Translations under genes and position numbers: made by a program
Notes under the pieces: generated by a model
Databases searched by the model: none
Seen by the model: only the letters and a program-made list of their open reading frames with translations
What the model was told of the DNA's origin: nothing
In this document: positions 8,599 to 19,963 of the stretch, piece after piece
Layout of the letters: every line of letters starts with the position of its first letter
How positions within the stretch are numbered: the first letter of the stretch is position 1
DNA from: Nakamurella silvestris
GTDB lineage: Bacteria > Actinomycetota > Actinomycetes > Mycobacteriales > Nakamurellaceae
NCBI GenBank assembly: GCA_003576535.1
Contig: QXCQ01000068.1
Location: 1-60,819, forward strand
Direction of reading: 5' to 3'
DNA length: 60,819 nucleotides

Positions 8599-9486
8599 GT
8601 GACCTCCAGCGCGCAGCCCCCGAAACCCCGGAAGATCGATCCGCTCGGCGCCCCGTGGCCCGACCTGATCCCCCTCCGTCCCCTGACCATCGGCGAGATC
8701 TTCGGCGCGGCCATCGCGCTCGTCCGCCGGAACGCCGCGATCCTGTGCGGTCTGTCCCTCATCGTCGGGATCATCTCCTCCGGAGCGGTGCTGGCCTTCC
8801 TGGCCAACCGCCCCGATCTGGACGTCTACCTGACGGGCAGCTGGAGCACCGACATGGTGGAATCGGGCACCATCTCGTTCCCGGCGGTGGTGTTCTGGCC
8901 GCTGGCGATCGGACTGCTCGTCCCGCTCATCGGCACCACCGTCGTCTCCGCCCTCGCGACCGTGTTCGCCACCGAGATGGCCATCGGCAAGGTGCCGACC
9001 GGCGCGGCCGTGCGTCAGCGACTGGCCGGGCGGTGGTGGGTGATCTTCGCCGTCGCCATCCTCGGCGGGCTGATCATCGGGATCGGTTTTGTCCTGATCA
9101 TCGTCCCCGGGCTGATCGCCCTGGGCATGTTGAGCCTGGCCGGCCCGGTCGCCGTCATCGAGGGTGGCAGGCCGATCGCGGCGCTGCGCCGGTCGATCCG
9201 GCTGTCCCGCCCGGTGATGTGGCGGATCGTCGGTGTCGTCCTGCTGAGCGGCCTCATCACCACCGTGGTCGGCATGGTGATCAGCGGCATCATCGGCGGC
9301 CTGAACAGCAACCAGGACTGGACCTCGATCGTGGTCACCGAGATCGTCGTCGCACTGGTCGGCGCGGTGATGACGCCGTGGTCGGCCGCCGTCATCGCGG
9401 TGCTGTACATCGATACCCGGATGCGCACCGAGGGCCTGGCCGGGCAGTTGCACCAGGCGGCCGAGCGGGCCCGCCTCGAGGGCTGA
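8599..9486 (+). CDS. Multi-pass membrane protein resembling glycerophosphodiester phosphodiesterase membrane domain proteins
   Basis: A product of 295 residues with a Pro-rich cytoplasmic N-terminus (PLRPLTIGEIFGAAIALVRRN) and about six hydrophobic segments, including a glycine/isoleucine-rich helix around IIGIGFVLIIVPGLIALGML. The LRPLTIGEIFGAA start and late ARRSIRLSRP-type loop are typical of actinobacterial proteins carrying a GlpQ-like membrane domain without the catalytic part. No function is known. It converges on tmk and ends before a bidirectional terminator. Confidence 0.75.
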   Translation: MTSSAQPPKPRKIDPLGAPWPDLIPLRPLTIGEIFGAAIALVRRNAAILCGLSLIVGIISSGAVLAFLANRPDLDVYLTGSWSTDMVESGTISFPAVVFWPLAIGLLVPLIGTTVVSALATVFATEMAIGKVPTGAAVRQRLAGRWWVIFAVAILGGLIIGIGFVLIIVPGLIALGMLSLAGPVAVIEGGRPIAALRRSIRLSRPVMWRIVGVVLLSGLITTVVGMVISGIIGGLNSNQDWTSIVVTEIVVALVGAVMTPWSAAVIAVLYIDTRMRTEGLAGQLHQAAERARLEG

Positions 9487-9526
9487 GCCGGCACCGGCGG
9501 ATGAATCCCCCGATGCCCCGGACATG

Positions 9527-9568
9527 ACAGAACCGGCCGATCCCCGCGTGGGGGTCGGCCGGTTCTGT
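9527..9568. terminator. Bidirectional terminator between the membrane-protein gene and tmk
   Basis: ACAGAACCGGCCGATCCCC pairs with GGGGTCGGCCGGTTCTGT around a short CGCGT loop: a nearly perfect stem of about 18 bp. It sits between convergent genes and can serve both strands. Confidence 0.8.
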
Positions 9569-9607
9569 CGTCTGTCGGGTGTGCGGATCCTTGTTGGCCC
9601 CCGCGTC

Positions 9608-10255
9608 TCAGGCCGGGCCGAGCAGATCCGCCGGGATGACGATGGACCCGTCCTCCTCGGGGGCAAGCAGTCGCCAGGGCGACAGGTAGTTCCGGGCCGC
9701 GAGCTCGGCGTACATGAGCGCCGTCCGGCGCTGCAGCCCGCCGTCGGACTCGAAGTTGTCCAGAGCCCGGCTGGCATCGTGGCCGGCCCGTCCCCGCGCG
9801 CGCTGCTGGGCCAGGGCCACCGGAACGTCGAGCAGCACCTGCAGATCCGGCACCGGCACCTCGAACCGGTCGATCTCCAGCGCCCGGACCCATTCGGCGA
9901 AATCGGTCTCCACCTCGGGTCCGCCCAACCGGGCCGAGCCGTAGGCGGCGTTGGAGGAGACATAGCGGTCCAGCAGCACGATGTCGTACTCGGCCAAGGC
10001 CTCGTTGATCTCCTCGGCCGCCCCCCGCCGGTCCAGGGCGAACAGCAGTGCCGTGCCGTAGACCGACTCGGACAGGTCGCCGAGCCGGCCGTACAACGCG
10101 TCCTTCACCAGATCGGCGTGCACACTCTCGCCGTAACGAGGGAAGGCCAGCCGCGCGACGGAACGCCCCTGCCCCGTCCACTTCGTGGCCAGACTGGCGG
10201 TGAGGGTGGCCTTGCCGGAACCGTCCAGACCCTCGACGACGATCAGCCGACCCAT
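9608..10255 (-). CDS. tmk: Thymidylate kinase
   Basis: A product of 215 residues that phosphorylates dTMP to dTDP. The P-loop EGLDGSGKAT lies at 8-17 and the substrate DRYVSSNAAYG motif near 95. The C-terminal LID-like segment (ALAQQRARGRAGHDAS) is Arg-rich. It is 40 bp downstream of ahcY, and the ATG follows GGGGGAG at good spacing, so it is probably cotranscribed with ahcY. Confidence 0.95.
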   Translation of the reverse strand: MGRLIVVEGLDGSGKATLTASLATKWTGQGRSVARLAFPRYGESVHADLVKDALYGRLGDLSESVYGTALLFALDRRGAAEEINEALAEYDIVLLDRYVSSNAAYGSARLGGPEVETDFAEWVRALEIDRFEVPVPDLQVLLDVPVALAQQRARGRAGHDASRALDNFESDGGLQRRTALMYAELAARNYLSPWRLLAPEEDGSIVIPADLLGPA

Positions 10256-10295
10256 ACGTCACTCCCCCGACCAGACACTCCTTGGGGCATGCGGG

Positions 10296-11801
<1,506 letters not shown>

Positions 11802-11855
11802 GATGCTCCCTGCGCACGATGGGCCGACGTGTATCGCCGGTGGTACCTCCCGACG

Positions 11856-11884
11856 AGATTACCCGGCATGGTTACCGGATCGAC
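11856..11884 (-). promoter_or_regulatory. Candidate ahcY promoter
   Basis: On the minus strand GTCGAT (11879-11884) and TAATCT (11856-11861) are 17 bp apart, giving a leader of about 48 nt that includes the GGGAG ribosome binding site. Weak -35, good -10. Confidence 0.4.
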
Positions 11885-11929
11885 ACCTGCGCGGCAGCGG
11901 TGGTCGTCACCTTTCCCACCCTCCCCTCC

Positions 11930-11995
11930 TCCCGCGCACGGTGTTGTTCCTCGCGCACGATGTTTCGTGCGCGAGGAGGAACAACGCGCGCGGGA
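11930..11995. repeat. Long palindrome copy 1 (terminator-like)
   Basis: A member of the roughly 70-bp palindrome family: outer TCCCGCGCAC/GCGCGCGGGA arms, inner CTCGCGCACGA / TCGTGCGCGAG, loop TGTT. Its arms differ by small indels. It starts 18 bp beyond the stop codon of the minus-strand oxidoreductase gene and upstream of the ahcY promoter, so it can act as that gene's terminator. Confidence 0.85.
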
Positions 11996-12013
11996 ACAGA
12001 GGGGGGTGGTATC

Positions 12014-12868
12014 TCAGACGGCGGCGCGGAGGCCCTCGGCCAGCGGCACCGTCGGGTGTCCGATCAGCGCGGCCAGTTCACCGGAGGTCTCCCCCAGCAG
12101 CCCGTCGCGGATGTTCCCGTCGAGCCCGACGACGAATCCGATGGTGCCCTCGTCCAGTCCGGCCTCCTTCAGGATCGCCGCCTGCTCCTCGGGGGTGACG
12201 GACCGGTAGGTCACCGGGCTGTCGATGATCTCGCCGATCACCGAGGCGAGATGGCCCTGGTCCCAAGCGGTGTCGCCGGACAGTTCGTAGACCTTGCCCT
12301 CGTGTCCGTCCTGGGTGAGCACCACGGCGGCCGCCTCGGCGTAGTCGGACCGGTTGGCGCTGGAGACCTTGCCGTCACCGGCACTGGCCAGGACCACACC
12401 GGTCTGCCGCGCCTGATCGACGGTGGCGACGTAGTTCTCGTTGTACCAACCGTTGCGCAGGATCGTGTACGGGAGCCCGGAGGCGACGATCAGCTCTTCG
12501 GTGGCCTTGTGCTCCGGGGCGAGGATCAGCGCGGAGGTGGTCGCCTGAGGGGCGCTGGTGTAGACGATGCGAGCGACCCCGGCGGCCTTCGCGGCCTCGA
12601 TGACGTTGCGGTGCTGGTCGATCCGCCGGCCGACCTCACTGCCGGAGATCAGCAGCAGGGTGTCACCGGCGCTCACGGCGGCACCGATGGTGTCGGGCCG
12701 ACCGAAGTCGACCGTGGCCGTACGCACGCCCAGGGCCCCCAGTTCCTCGAGTGCGGTCCGGTTGCGCCCGGCGGCGACGACGTCCCCGGCCGGGACCTTC
12801 TTCGCCAGCAGGTCCTCGACCACCAGACGGCCGAGCTTTCCGGTGGCTCCGATGACGACGATGCTCAT
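12014..12868 (-). CDS. NmrA-like NAD(P)H:quinone oxidoreductase
   Basis: A product of 284 residues of the atypical short-chain dehydrogenase/NmrA group. The dinucleotide-binding motif GATGKLG is at 7-13. RIVYTSAPQATTSAL and YTILRNGWYNENY match QorB/YtfG-type quinone reductases. It is divergent from a HxlR/DUF24 regulator, the same arrangement as qor2-qorR in Corynebacterium and ytfG-ytfH in E. coli. It probably reduces quinones under electrophile or oxidative stress. The ATG follows AAGGGG at good spacing. Confidence 0.88.
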   Translation of the reverse strand: MSIVVIGATGKLGRLVVEDLLAKKVPAGDVVAAGRNRTALEELGALGVRTATVDFGRPDTIGAAVSAGDTLLLISGSEVGRRIDQHRNVIEAAKAAGVARIVYTSAPQATTSALILAPEHKATEELIVASGLPYTILRNGWYNENYVATVDQARQTGVVLASAGDGKVSSANRSDYAEAAAVVLTQDGHEGKVYELSGDTAWDQGHLASVIGEIIDSPVTYRSVTPEEQAAILKEAGLDEGTIGFVVGLDGNIRDGLLGETSGELAALIGHPTVPLAEGLRAAV

Positions 12869-12934
12869 GACGTACCCCTTCTCTGCCCGGCAGCGCTTCT
12901 GCCGGCTCCACCGGGGTCAACCGGAGCGCCCCCT

Positions 12935-12995
12935 GGATACTTCCCCGTTGAAGGTACCCACTTCTAGGTAAGCTGGTGGAATGAAGGTAAGTATC
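12935..12995. promoter_or_regulatory. Divergent control region of the oxidoreductase and HxlR genes
   Basis: GGATACTTCCCCGTTGAAGG followed by GGTACCC contains an imperfect inverted pair (TACTTC / GAAGGTA); more AGGTA and AAGGTA half-sites follow at 12966-12991. Such TAC-containing dyads are plausible DUF24-regulator sites. TAAGCT at 12969-12974, 6 nt before the HxlR ATG, is a good leaderless -10 box and would be occluded by regulator binding. Confidence 0.5.
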
Positions 12996-13340
12996 AAGCT
13001 CGCGGACCTGACGACCGATGGAATTCTCTCGGCAGCGTGTCCCAGCCGGATCGTTCTCGACCACGTCACCAGCAAATGGGGGGTGCTCGTACTGGTCGCC
13101 CTGTCCGAGCAGTCCCTGCGCTGGGGCGAGCTGCGACGGATGGTCGAGGGGGTCAGCGAGAAGATGCTCGCCCAGACCCTGAAGGTGCTGGAACAGGACG
13201 GTTTCGTACTGCGGGTGGCCCAGCCCACCATCCCGCCCCGGGTGGACTACTCCCTCACCGACCGCGGCAGGGAGCTGACCGACCGGTTGTTGCCCTTGAT
13301 GGAGTGGATCACCGCCAACGCGGGCGAGATCCTCGCCTGA
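12981..13340 (+). CDS. HxlR/DUF24-family redox-type regulator
   Basis: A product of 119 residues forming a winged helix of the HxlR family (CPSRIVLDHVTSKWGVLVLV, RWGELRRMVEGVSEKMLAQTL). It has a single Cys, Cys20 in SAACPSR, at the position where QorR, HypR and YodB carry their sensing cysteine. I infer that it represses the divergent oxidoreductase gene until Cys20 is oxidised or alkylated. TAAGCT sits 6 nt before the ATG, so the mRNA may be leaderless; GGTGG is a poor Shine-Dalgarno sequence. Confidence 0.9.
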   Translation: MKVSIKLADLTTDGILSAACPSRIVLDHVTSKWGVLVLVALSEQSLRWGELRRMVEGVSEKMLAQTLKVLEQDGFVLRVAQPTIPPRVDYSLTDRGRELTDRLLPLMEWITANAGEILA

Positions 13341-13350
13341 GCCAGGCTGC

Positions 13351-13410
13351 GCCTGCGTCCGTCTGCGTCCGTCTGCGTCCGTCTGCGTCCGTCCGCGCCC
13401 GTCCGCGCCC
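13351..13410. repeat. 10-bp tandem repeat (six units)
   Basis: Six contiguous 10-bp units: one GCCTGCGTCC, three GTCTGCGTCC and two GTCCGCGCCC. It lies 10 bp after the HxlR gene stop and directly before the long palindrome at 13427. Copy number probably varies between strains by slippage. Confidence 0.95.
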
Positions 13411-13426
13411 GCGACCAGAACGAGAT

Positions 13427-13500
13427 CTGTTCCCGCGCACGTTGTTGCTCCTCGCGCACGATGTTACGTGCGCGAGGACGAACAACGTGCGCGGGAACAG
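13427..13500. repeat. Long palindrome copy 2 (bidirectional terminator-like)
   Basis: Arms of 34 bp begin CTGTTCCCGCGCACG and surround the loop ATGTTA; only two adjacent bases mismatch. It lies between the convergent HxlR and pyrF genes, 6 bp from the pyrF stop codon. Confidence 0.95.
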
Positions 13501-13506
13501 GGAGAA

Positions 13507-14349
13507 TCAGCCGAGGACGGCGCGGACCTCGTCGATGGAGCGGGCCGCGGCGGCCCGCAGGGCGGACACCTCCGGGCCGGCCCCGAGCACCTCGCGGCTG
13601 GTTGTGGGGATGACGGCGGACAGGTTCGCGCCGAACACGGTCCGCAGATCCTCCGGCGTCGCCCCCTGCGCCCCGATGCCCGGCGCGAGGAACGGCCCGT
13701 TCACCGCGGACAGGTCGATGCCGGTCCGCCCGATGGTCGCCCCGACCACCAGGCCGATGGACCCGAGGCCCGCGGCGTCGGCGTTGACCGCACCCGCGGC
13801 ATCGGCGATCGACTGGGCCGTCATCCGGCCGTCGGTACCCACCGCATGCTGCACCTGCGGGCCCTCCGGGTTGGAGGTCAGCGCCAGCACGAACAGGCCG
13901 CGCCCATTGGCCAGTGCCAGATCGACCGCCGGCTGCAGGGAGCCGAATCCCAGGTACGGGGACACGGTCAGCGCGTCGACGGCGAGCGGCCCGTCGCCCA
14001 GGTAGGCCTGGGCGTAGGCGGCCATCGTCGAGCCGATGTCACCACGCTTGGCGTCCATCAGCACCAGGGTCCCGGCGGCCCGCCCTTCGGCGATCACCTT
14101 CTCCAGCACCGCTATCCCGGCGCTGCCGTAGATCTCGAAGAAGGCCGACTGCGGCTTCACCATGGCGACCTGCGGTCCGAGGGCCTCGATCGCCGTCCGC
14201 GCGAAGGTCTCCAGACCGTGGATGTCCGCGGACAGTCCCCAGGCCTTCAGCAGACCCGGGTGCGGGTCGATCCCGACACACAGCGGGCCGCGCTCGGCCA
14301 CCGCGGCGGTCAGTCGGCTGCCGAAACTCTCCGGCGAAGTACCCGTCAT
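13507..14349 (-). CDS. pyrF: Orotidine 5'-phosphate decarboxylase, type 2
   Basis: A product of about 280 residues catalysing the last step of UMP synthesis. It has the catalytic DAKRGDIGSTM motif of type 2 (mycobacterial-like) OMP decarboxylases and LCVGIDPHPG near the N-terminus. It is the last gene of the pyr operon. Two ATGs compete: 14355, overlapping the pyrD stop as ATGA, and 14349, which has better spacing from GAGGG; I chose 14349. Confidence 0.95.
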   Translation of the reverse strand: MTGTSPESFGSRLTAAVAERGPLCVGIDPHPGLLKAWGLSADIHGLETFARTAIEALGPQVAMVKPQSAFFEIYGSAGIAVLEKVIAEGRAAGTLVLMDAKRGDIGSTMAAYAQAYLGDGPLAVDALTVSPYLGFGSLQPAVDLALANGRGLFVLALTSNPEGPQVQHAVGTDGRMTAQSIADAAGAVNADAAGLGSIGLVVGATIGRTGIDLSAVNGPFLAPGIGAQGATPEDLRTVFGANLSAVIPTTSREVLGAGPEVSALRAAAARSIDEVRAVLG

Positions 14350-14351
14350 GA

Positions 14352-15446
14352 TCATTTCCCTCTGGTCGCCCGGTTGAGGCCACGCACGAGACCCGGTCCG
14401 GTGTAGATGAAACCGCTGTACAGCTGGATCAACGACGCGCCCGCGTCGAGCAGGGCCTTCCCGTCGTCGACGGACATGATGCCGCCGACACCGATGACCG
14501 GCAGGTCGGTGTGGCCTGCGACGAACCGGACCACCTCGCGGGCCCGGACGGTCAGCGGCGCCCCGGACAGACCACCGGTCTGGGCGGCGAGCTGACGGTC
14601 GGCCGGGGCGATCCAGTCCCGGCCGAGGGTGGTGTTGGTGGCGATGACGCCGGCCACCCCGGTGTCCTGGCAGACCTGGAGCAACTCGGCGATGGCCTCG
14701 TCGGTCAGGTCCGGGGCGATCTTCACCAGCACCGGCACCGGTCGGCCGTGACGGCGCTCGGCCGGGCTGCCGTACCGGGCCGGCTCGTTGGCCAGCATCC
14801 GGGCCTCGGCGGTCAGTGCGCCGAGCAGTTCGGTCAACGGGCCCGCGTCCTGCAGGCTCCGCAGTCCCGGGGTGTTGGGCGAGGAGACGTTGACGGCAAT
14901 GTAATCGGCGTAGGTGTGCAGCCGCCGCAGGGAGGTCAGGTAGTCCTCGACCGCATCCTCGACCGGGGTCAGCTTCGACTTGCCCAGCGAGATCCCCAGC
15001 GGGGCACCGATACCGCCCAGGGTCTCGAGCCGCTCGGCCAGCGCGGCCGAGCCCTCGTTGTTGAACCCCATCCGGTTGATGATGCCCTCGGAGGCACGCA
15101 ACCGGAACAGCCGCGGCCTCTCGTTGCCCGGCTGGGCGAGGGCGGTGACGGTGCCCACCTCGGTGAAGCCGAAACCCAGTGCGGGCCAGGCTTTCAGGGC
15201 CAGACCGTCCTTGTCCATCCCGGCCGCGAGGCCGACGACGGAGGGGAAGTCGACCCCGAAGACCGTCGCCGGTCGACCGGTGCTCCCGGCCGCCCGGCGC
15301 AGGGCCGACGCGGCCGCGGGCCGCCCGGCGATCCCGCCGAGCAGCCGCAGGGTGCTGTGGTGGGCCGTTTCGGCGTCACCCTTGCCGAGGCGGAACAGCA
15401 CCGGCCGGGCCAGGGACCGGTAGGCCGTGTCGGTCAGCGATCCCAC
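14352..15446 (-). CDS. pyrD: Quinone-dependent dihydroorotate dehydrogenase, class 2
   Basis: A product of 364 residues oxidising dihydroorotate to orotate with electron transfer to membrane quinone. The N-terminal amphipathic helical extension, [19 protein letters not shown], the active-site region [15 protein letters not shown] with the class 2 catalytic Ser, and the FMN site GVGGIMS are all present. GTG at 15446 directly abuts the carB stop. In Mycobacterium pyrD is outside the pyr operon; here it lies between carB and pyrF. Confidence 0.97.
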   Translation of the reverse strand: MGSLTDTAYRSLARPVLFRLGKGDAETAHHSTLRLLGGIAGRPAAASALRRAAGSTGRPATVFGVDFPSVVGLAAGMDKDGLALKAWPALGFGFTEVGTVTALAQPGNERPRLFRLRASEGIINRMGFNNEGSAALAERLETLGGIGAPLGISLGKSKLTPVEDAVEDYLTSLRRLHTYADYIAVNVSSPNTPGLRSLQDAGPLTELLGALTAEARMLANEPARYGSPAERRHGRPVPVLVKIAPDLTDEAIAELLQVCQDTGVAGVIATNTTLGRDWIAPADRQLAAQTGGLSGAPLTVRAREVVRFVAGHTDLPVIGVGGIMSVDDGKALLDAGASLIQLYSGFIYTGPGLVRGLNRATRGK

Positions 15447-18400
15447 TCAGGCACCCACCCCGGCAGCGGCGTCGGCCAGCGCCGCCTGCGCCTTGACCGC
15501 CTCGACCAGCCGGTCCTGCAGCACCTGCAGCGGCGTCACACCGACGTTCTGCAGGGTCAGCGCCTCGATCCCCTGGATGGCCGCGGCAGCGCCGGCCACC
15601 GTGGTGATGCACGGGATGTCGGTGGCCACTGCGGCGGTGCGGATCTCGTAGCCGTCCACCCGGGTACCGGACTGGCCGTACGGGGTGTTGATGACCAGGT
15701 CGACCTGACCGGCCTTGATCATCTCGACGATGTTGCCGCTGCCCTCGTAGTGCTTGCGCACCACCTGTGCGTTGATCCCGTTGCGGCTCAACATGTCCGC
15801 CGTGCCCTCGGTCGCCAGGATGGTGAATCCCAGGTCGGCGAGGCGCTTGACCGGGAACACCATCGAGCGCTTGTCCTTGTTCGCCACCGAGACGAACACC
15901 GTGCCGGAGGTCGGCAGGGAGCCGTAGGAACCGGTCTGCGACTTGGCGAAGGCCGGCCCGAAGGCGGTGTCGATGCCCATGACCTCACCGGTGGAACGCA
16001 TCTCGGGCCCGAGCAGGCTGTCCACTCCGCTGCCGTCGGCCTTGCGGAAGCGGTGGAACTGCATCACGGCCTCCTTCACGGCGACCGGTGCCACCGACGG
16101 CAGGGTGCCGGCGTCGCCGCGCGGGGAGAGCATGCCCTCGGCCCGCAGATCGGCGATGGAGGTGCCGGTCATGATCCGGGCCGCGGCCTTGGCCAGCTGG
16201 ACGGCGGTGGCCTTGGAGGAGAACGGGACGGTCCGGGAGGCACGGGGGTTGGCCTCCAGGACGTACAGGGTCTCGTCCTTGAGCGCGTACTGGACGTTGA
16301 GCAGACCGACGACGCGACCGCCGAGGGCGATGGCCTCGGTGTACTGCCGGACCTTCTCGATGTCCCCGCGTCCCAGGGTGATCGGGGGCAGGACGGAGGC
16401 CGAGTCACCGGAGTGGATACCGGCCTCCTCGATGTGCTCCATCACGCCGCCGAGGTAGACCTCGGTGCCGTCGCACAAGGCGTCGACATCGATCTCGATC
16501 GCATCGTCCAGGAACCGGTCGACGAGAACCGGGTGGTCGTCGGTGATCTCGGTGGCCCGGTCGATGTAGTCGGCCAGGGAGGCCTCGTCGTAGACGATCT
16601 CCATGCCGCGCCCGCCGAGCACGTAGGACGGGCGGACGAGCACCGGGTACCCGATGCCGGCGGCGACCTTGCTGGCCTGCTCGAAGGAGGTCGCCATCCC
16701 GAAGGCGGGCGCGGGCAGCTCGGCCGAGGTCAGCAGGTCGCCGAAGCGTCCGCGGTCCTCCGCGAGGTCGATCGCGTCGGGCTGGGTGCCCAGGATGGTG
16801 ATGCCCTCCTCCTGGAGGACCCCGGCGAGCTTGAGCGGGGTCTGACCGCCGAGGGTGACGATCACCCCGGCAACCGTGCCGGACTCCTGTTCGGCCGCAA
16901 TGACTTCCAGTACGTCCTCGGCCGTCAATGGTTCGAAGTACAACCGGTCGGAGGTGTCGTAGTCGGTGGAGACGGTCTCGGGGTTGCAGTTGACCATGAC
17001 GGTCTCGAAACCGGCCTCGCGCAGGGCCATCGCCGCATGCACACAGGAGGAGTCGAACTCGATCCCCTGGCCGATGCGGTTCGGGCCCGAGCCCAGGATG
17101 ATCACCTTGGGTTTGACGGTCTGCGGGGCGACCTCGGACTCGGCGGCCGGGTCGGTCTCGTAGGCCGAGTAGTGGTACGGGGTGTTGGCCTCGAACTCCG
17201 CGGCGCAGGTGTCGACGGTCTTGAAGACGGGACGGACACCGAGCTCGCGGCGCAGGTTGCGGACGGCGGTCTCGTTGGCGAGATCGGAGCGCAGGACCGA
17301 GATCTGCAGGTCGGACAGGCCGAACCGCTTGGCCCGGCGCAGCAGGGTGGCATCGAGGACATCGGCGCCGCGGACCTCGGCGGCGATGCCGATGACCAGC
17401 ACGAGCTGATCGAGGAACCACGGGTCGATGCCGGTGGCCTGGTGGACCTGCTCGACGGTGGCACCCAGACTCAGCGCCCGTTCGACGTCGTAGATCCGGC
17501 CGTCGGTGGGAACGGCGATCTTCTCGAGCAACTGCTCGAGGGACAGTTCCTCCCGGGCCGGGCCGGTCCAGAAACCGGAGGCCTTGGTCTCCATGGACCG
17601 CATGGCCTTGCCGAAGGCCTCGGCGAAGTTGCGGCCGATGGACATGGCCTCGCCGACCGACTTCATCGTGGTGGTCAGGGTCGGGTCCGCACCGGGGAAC
17701 TTCTCGAAGGCGAAGCGCGGGATCTTGACGACCACGTAGTCCAGGGTCGGCTCGAAGGCGGCCGGGGTGGCCTTGGTGATGTCGTTCGAGATCTCGTCCA
17801 GGGTGTACCCGATGGCCAGTTTCGCGGCGATCTTCGCGATCGGGAACCCGGTGGCCTTGGAGGCCAGGGCCGAGGAGCGGGACACCCGCGGGTTCATCTC
17901 GATGACGATCAGCCGACCGTCCTTCGGGTTCACCGCGAACTGGATGTTGCATCCACCGGTGGCCACGCCGACGGCGCGCAGGATCTTCAGGCCCAGGTCA
18001 CGCATGACCTGGTACTCGCGGTCGGTCAGGGTCATCGCCGGGGCCACCGTCATGGAATCGCCGGTGTGCACCCCCATCGGGTCGATGTTCTCGATCGAGC
18101 AGACGACGACGGCGTTGTCGTTGCCGTCGCGCATGAGCTCGAGTTCGTATTCCTTCCAGCCCAGCACCGACTCCTCGATCAGCACCTCGCTGGTCGGGGA
18201 TGCCGAGAGCCCAAGGCCGGCAAGGCGTTCGAGATCGGCATCGGTGTAGGCCATACCGGAGCCCAGTCCACCCATGGTGAAGGAGGGGCGGATGACGACC
18301 GGGAGCCCGAGCTCGGCGACGGTCGCCCGGACCTGGTCCATGGTGTGGCAGACGGCCGAGCGCGGCACGTCCCCGCCGACCTCGCGGACGATGTCCTTGA

Positions 18401-18809
18401 AGATCTGCCGGTCCTCGCCGCGGTGGATGGCCGGGATGTCGGCGCCGATCAGCTCGACGTCGTACTTGGCCAGCACCCCCGCCTCGTCCAGGGCGATGGC
18501 GGTGTTGAGCGCGGTCTGCCCACCGAGGGTCGCCAGGATCGCGTCCACCGGGTAACCGCGCTCGAGCTGGTCGGCGATGGCCTTCTCGACGTACTCGGCG
18601 GTGATCGGCTCCACGTAGGTGGCGTCGGCGAACTCCGGGTCGGTCATGATGGTGGCCGGATTGGAGTTGATGAGGGAGACCCGCAGGCCCTCCTCACGCA
18701 GCACCCGGCAGGCCTGGGTACCGGAGTAGTCGAATTCGCAGGCCTGGCCGATGACGATCGGGCCGGACCCGATCACCATGATGTGTTTGAGGTCTGTGCG
18801 GCGTGGCAT
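15447..18809 (-). CDS. carB: Carbamoyl-phosphate synthase large subunit
   Basis: A product of 1120 residues with the usual two homologous ATP-grasp halves: [17 protein letters not shown] at the N-terminus and [14 protein letters not shown] near residue 565. The C-terminal MGS-like allosteric domain covers about the last 150 residues ([14 protein letters not shown] onward). It makes carbamoyl phosphate from bicarbonate, ATP and the ammonia delivered by CarA. The ATG shares one base with the carA stop (TGATG). Confidence 0.98.
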   Translation of the reverse strand: MPRRTDLKHIMVIGSGPIVIGQACEFDYSGTQACRVLREEGLRVSLINSNPATIMTDPEFADATYVEPITAEYVEKAIADQLERGYPVDAILATLGGQTALNTAIALDEAGVLAKYDVELIGADIPAIHRGEDRQIFKDIVREVGGDVPRSAVCHTMDQVRATVAELGLPVVIRPSFTMGGLGSGMAYTDADLERLAGLGLSASPTSEVLIEESVLGWKEYELELMRDGNDNAVVVCSIENIDPMGVHTGDSMTVAPAMTLTDREYQVMRDLGLKILRAVGVATGGCNIQFAVNPKDGRLIVIEMNPRVSRSSALASKATGFPIAKIAAKLAIGYTLDEISNDITKATPAAFEPTLDYVVVKIPRFAFEKFPGADPTLTTTMKSVGEAMSIGRNFAEAFGKAMRSMETKASGFWTGPAREELSLEQLLEKIAVPTDGRIYDVERALSLGATVEQVHQATGIDPWFLDQLVLVIGIAAEVRGADVLDATLLRRAKRFGLSDLQISVLRSDLANETAVRNLRRELGVRPVFKTVDTCAAEFEANTPYHYSAYETDPAAESEVAPQTVKPKVIILGSGPNRIGQGIEFDSSCVHAAMALREAGFETVMVNCNPETVSTDYDTSDRLYFEPLTAEDVLEVIAAEQESGTVAGVIVTLGGQTPLKLAGVLQEEGITILGTQPDAIDLAEDRGRFGDLLTSAELPAPAFGMATSFEQASKVAAGIGYPVLVRPSYVLGGRGMEIVYDEASLADYIDRATEITDDHPVLVDRFLDDAIEIDVDALCDGTEVYLGGVMEHIEEAGIHSGDSASVLPPITLGRGDIEKVRQYTEAIALGGRVVGLLNVQYALKDETLYVLEANPRASRTVPFSSKATAVQLAKAAARIMTGTSIADLRAEGMLSPRGDAGTLPSVAPVAVKEAVMQFHRFRKADGSGVDSLLGPEMRSTGEVMGIDTAFGPAFAKSQTGSYGSLPTSGTVFVSVANKDKRSMVFPVKRLADLGFTILATEGTADMLSRNGINAQVVRKHYEGSGNIVEMIKAGQVDLVINTPYGQSGTRVDGYEIRTAAVATDIPCITTVAGAAAAIQGIEALTLQNVGVTPLQVLQDRLVEAVKAQAALADAAAGVGA

Positions 18810-19963
18810 CAGGCAGTCACCTTCGAGTTGGAGTTCTCGGTCTCCGGCGTGGCAGCGGCCAGCATCGTGACGAACCGATCGAACAGGTAGCGGGCATCAT
18901 GTGGTCCGGCGGCGGCCTCGGGGTGGAACTGGACCGAGAAGGCAGGCACGTCGTGGCAGTTCAGACCTTCGACGACGCCGTCGTTGAGGCCGGTGAAGCC
19001 GACCTCGACCTTGCCGTACGGGGTCTGCAGCACCTCCCCTGCGGCAGCATCCACCGCGAAGCCGTGGTTCTGCGAGGTCACCATGGTCTTGCCGGTCAGG
19101 TGGTCCTTGACCGGTTGGTTGATCCCGCGGTGGCCGAACTTGAGTTTGTAGGTCCCGAAACCGAGTGCACGACCCAGGATCTGGTTGCCGAAGCAGATGC
19201 CGAACAGCGGGATGCGCCGGTCGAGCACCTCCTTGGTCAGCGCCACGATCCGGTCGGCGGTGGCCGGGTCCCCCGGTCCGTTCGACAGGAACACCCCGTC
19301 CACGCCGAGGGCGAGGATGTCCTCGATGGTGCAGGTGGCGGGCAGCACGTGGGCGGTGACCCCGCGCTCGGCGAAGGAGCGGGGGGTGTTGGCCTTGATG
19401 CCCAGATCCACACAGGCGACGGTGTATTTCTGCTCGCCGACGGCCTGGACGGTGTAGGCCTCGGTCGTGGTGACCTCGCCGGTCAGGTCGGCACCGGCCA
19501 TCCCCGGGGTGGCCAGCACGGCCGCCACCATCTCCTCGGGGGTGGTGACGGCGGATCCGGCGAAGATCCCGCAGCGCATGGCACCGCGGCTGCGCAGGTG
19601 CCGGGTCAGCGCACGGGTGTCGACCCCGGCGACACCGACGATGCCCTGGCGCTCCATCTCCTCCGGCAGGGTGGCGGTGGCCCGCCAGCTCGACGGGGCC
19701 GGGGACAGGTCACGGATGACGAAGCCGGCGACATGGATCGCCGAGGACTCGTTGTCCTCCTCGACCCAGCCGGTGTTGCCGATCTGCGGGGCCGTGGCCA
19801 CCACGACCTGGCGGCGGTAGGAGGGGTCGGTCAGGGTCTCCTGGTAGCCGGTCATCCCGGTGGCGAAAACCGCTTCACCGAAAGCTGTTCCGGCCGCGCC
19901 GAAGGAGATGCCGGTGAAGATCCGGCCGTCCTCGAGAACCAGTACCGCTGTTGTCTCACTCAT
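18809..19963 (-). CDS. carA: Carbamoyl-phosphate synthase small (glutaminase) subunit
   Basis: A product of 384 residues. The class I glutamine amidotransferase domain has the nucleophile Cys in [10 protein letters not shown] and His/Glu in SVQFHPEA; the N-terminal [17 protein letters not shown] is the family signature. The ATG at 19963 overlaps the preceding stop (ATGA). The frame runs upstream without a stop to about 20305, but that part lies over the preceding gene and is not CarA. Confidence 0.98.
   Translation of the reverse strand: MSETTAVLVLEDGRIFTGISFGAAGTAFGEAVFATGMTGYQETLTDPSYRRQVVVATAPQIGNTGWVEEDNESSAIHVAGFVIRDLSPAPSSWRATATLPEEMERQGIVGVAGVDTRALTRHLRSRGAMRCGIFAGSAVTTPEEMVAAVLATPGMAGADLTGEVTTTEAYTVQAVGEQKYTVACVDLGIKANTPRSFAERGVTAHVLPATCTIEDILALGVDGVFLSNGPGDPATADRIVALTKEVLDRRIPLFGICFGNQILGRALGFGTYKLKFGHRGINQPVKDHLTGKTMVTSQNHGFAVDAAAGEVLQTPYGKVEVGFTGLNDGVVEGLNCHDVPAFSVQFHPEAAAGPHDARYLFDRFVTMLAAATPETENSNSKVTA

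Noticed and set aside
11802-11930. SAH riboswitch before ahcY
   Set aside because: The conserved SAH aptamer sequence elements are absent; only a possible promoter and ribosome binding site are seen.
14511-18890. A plus-strand open frame of 1459 codons opposite carB and pyrD
   Set aside because: It is the antisense shadow of strongly conserved carB and pyrD in very GC-rich DNA, with Gly/Asp/His/Arg-biased composition and no domain.
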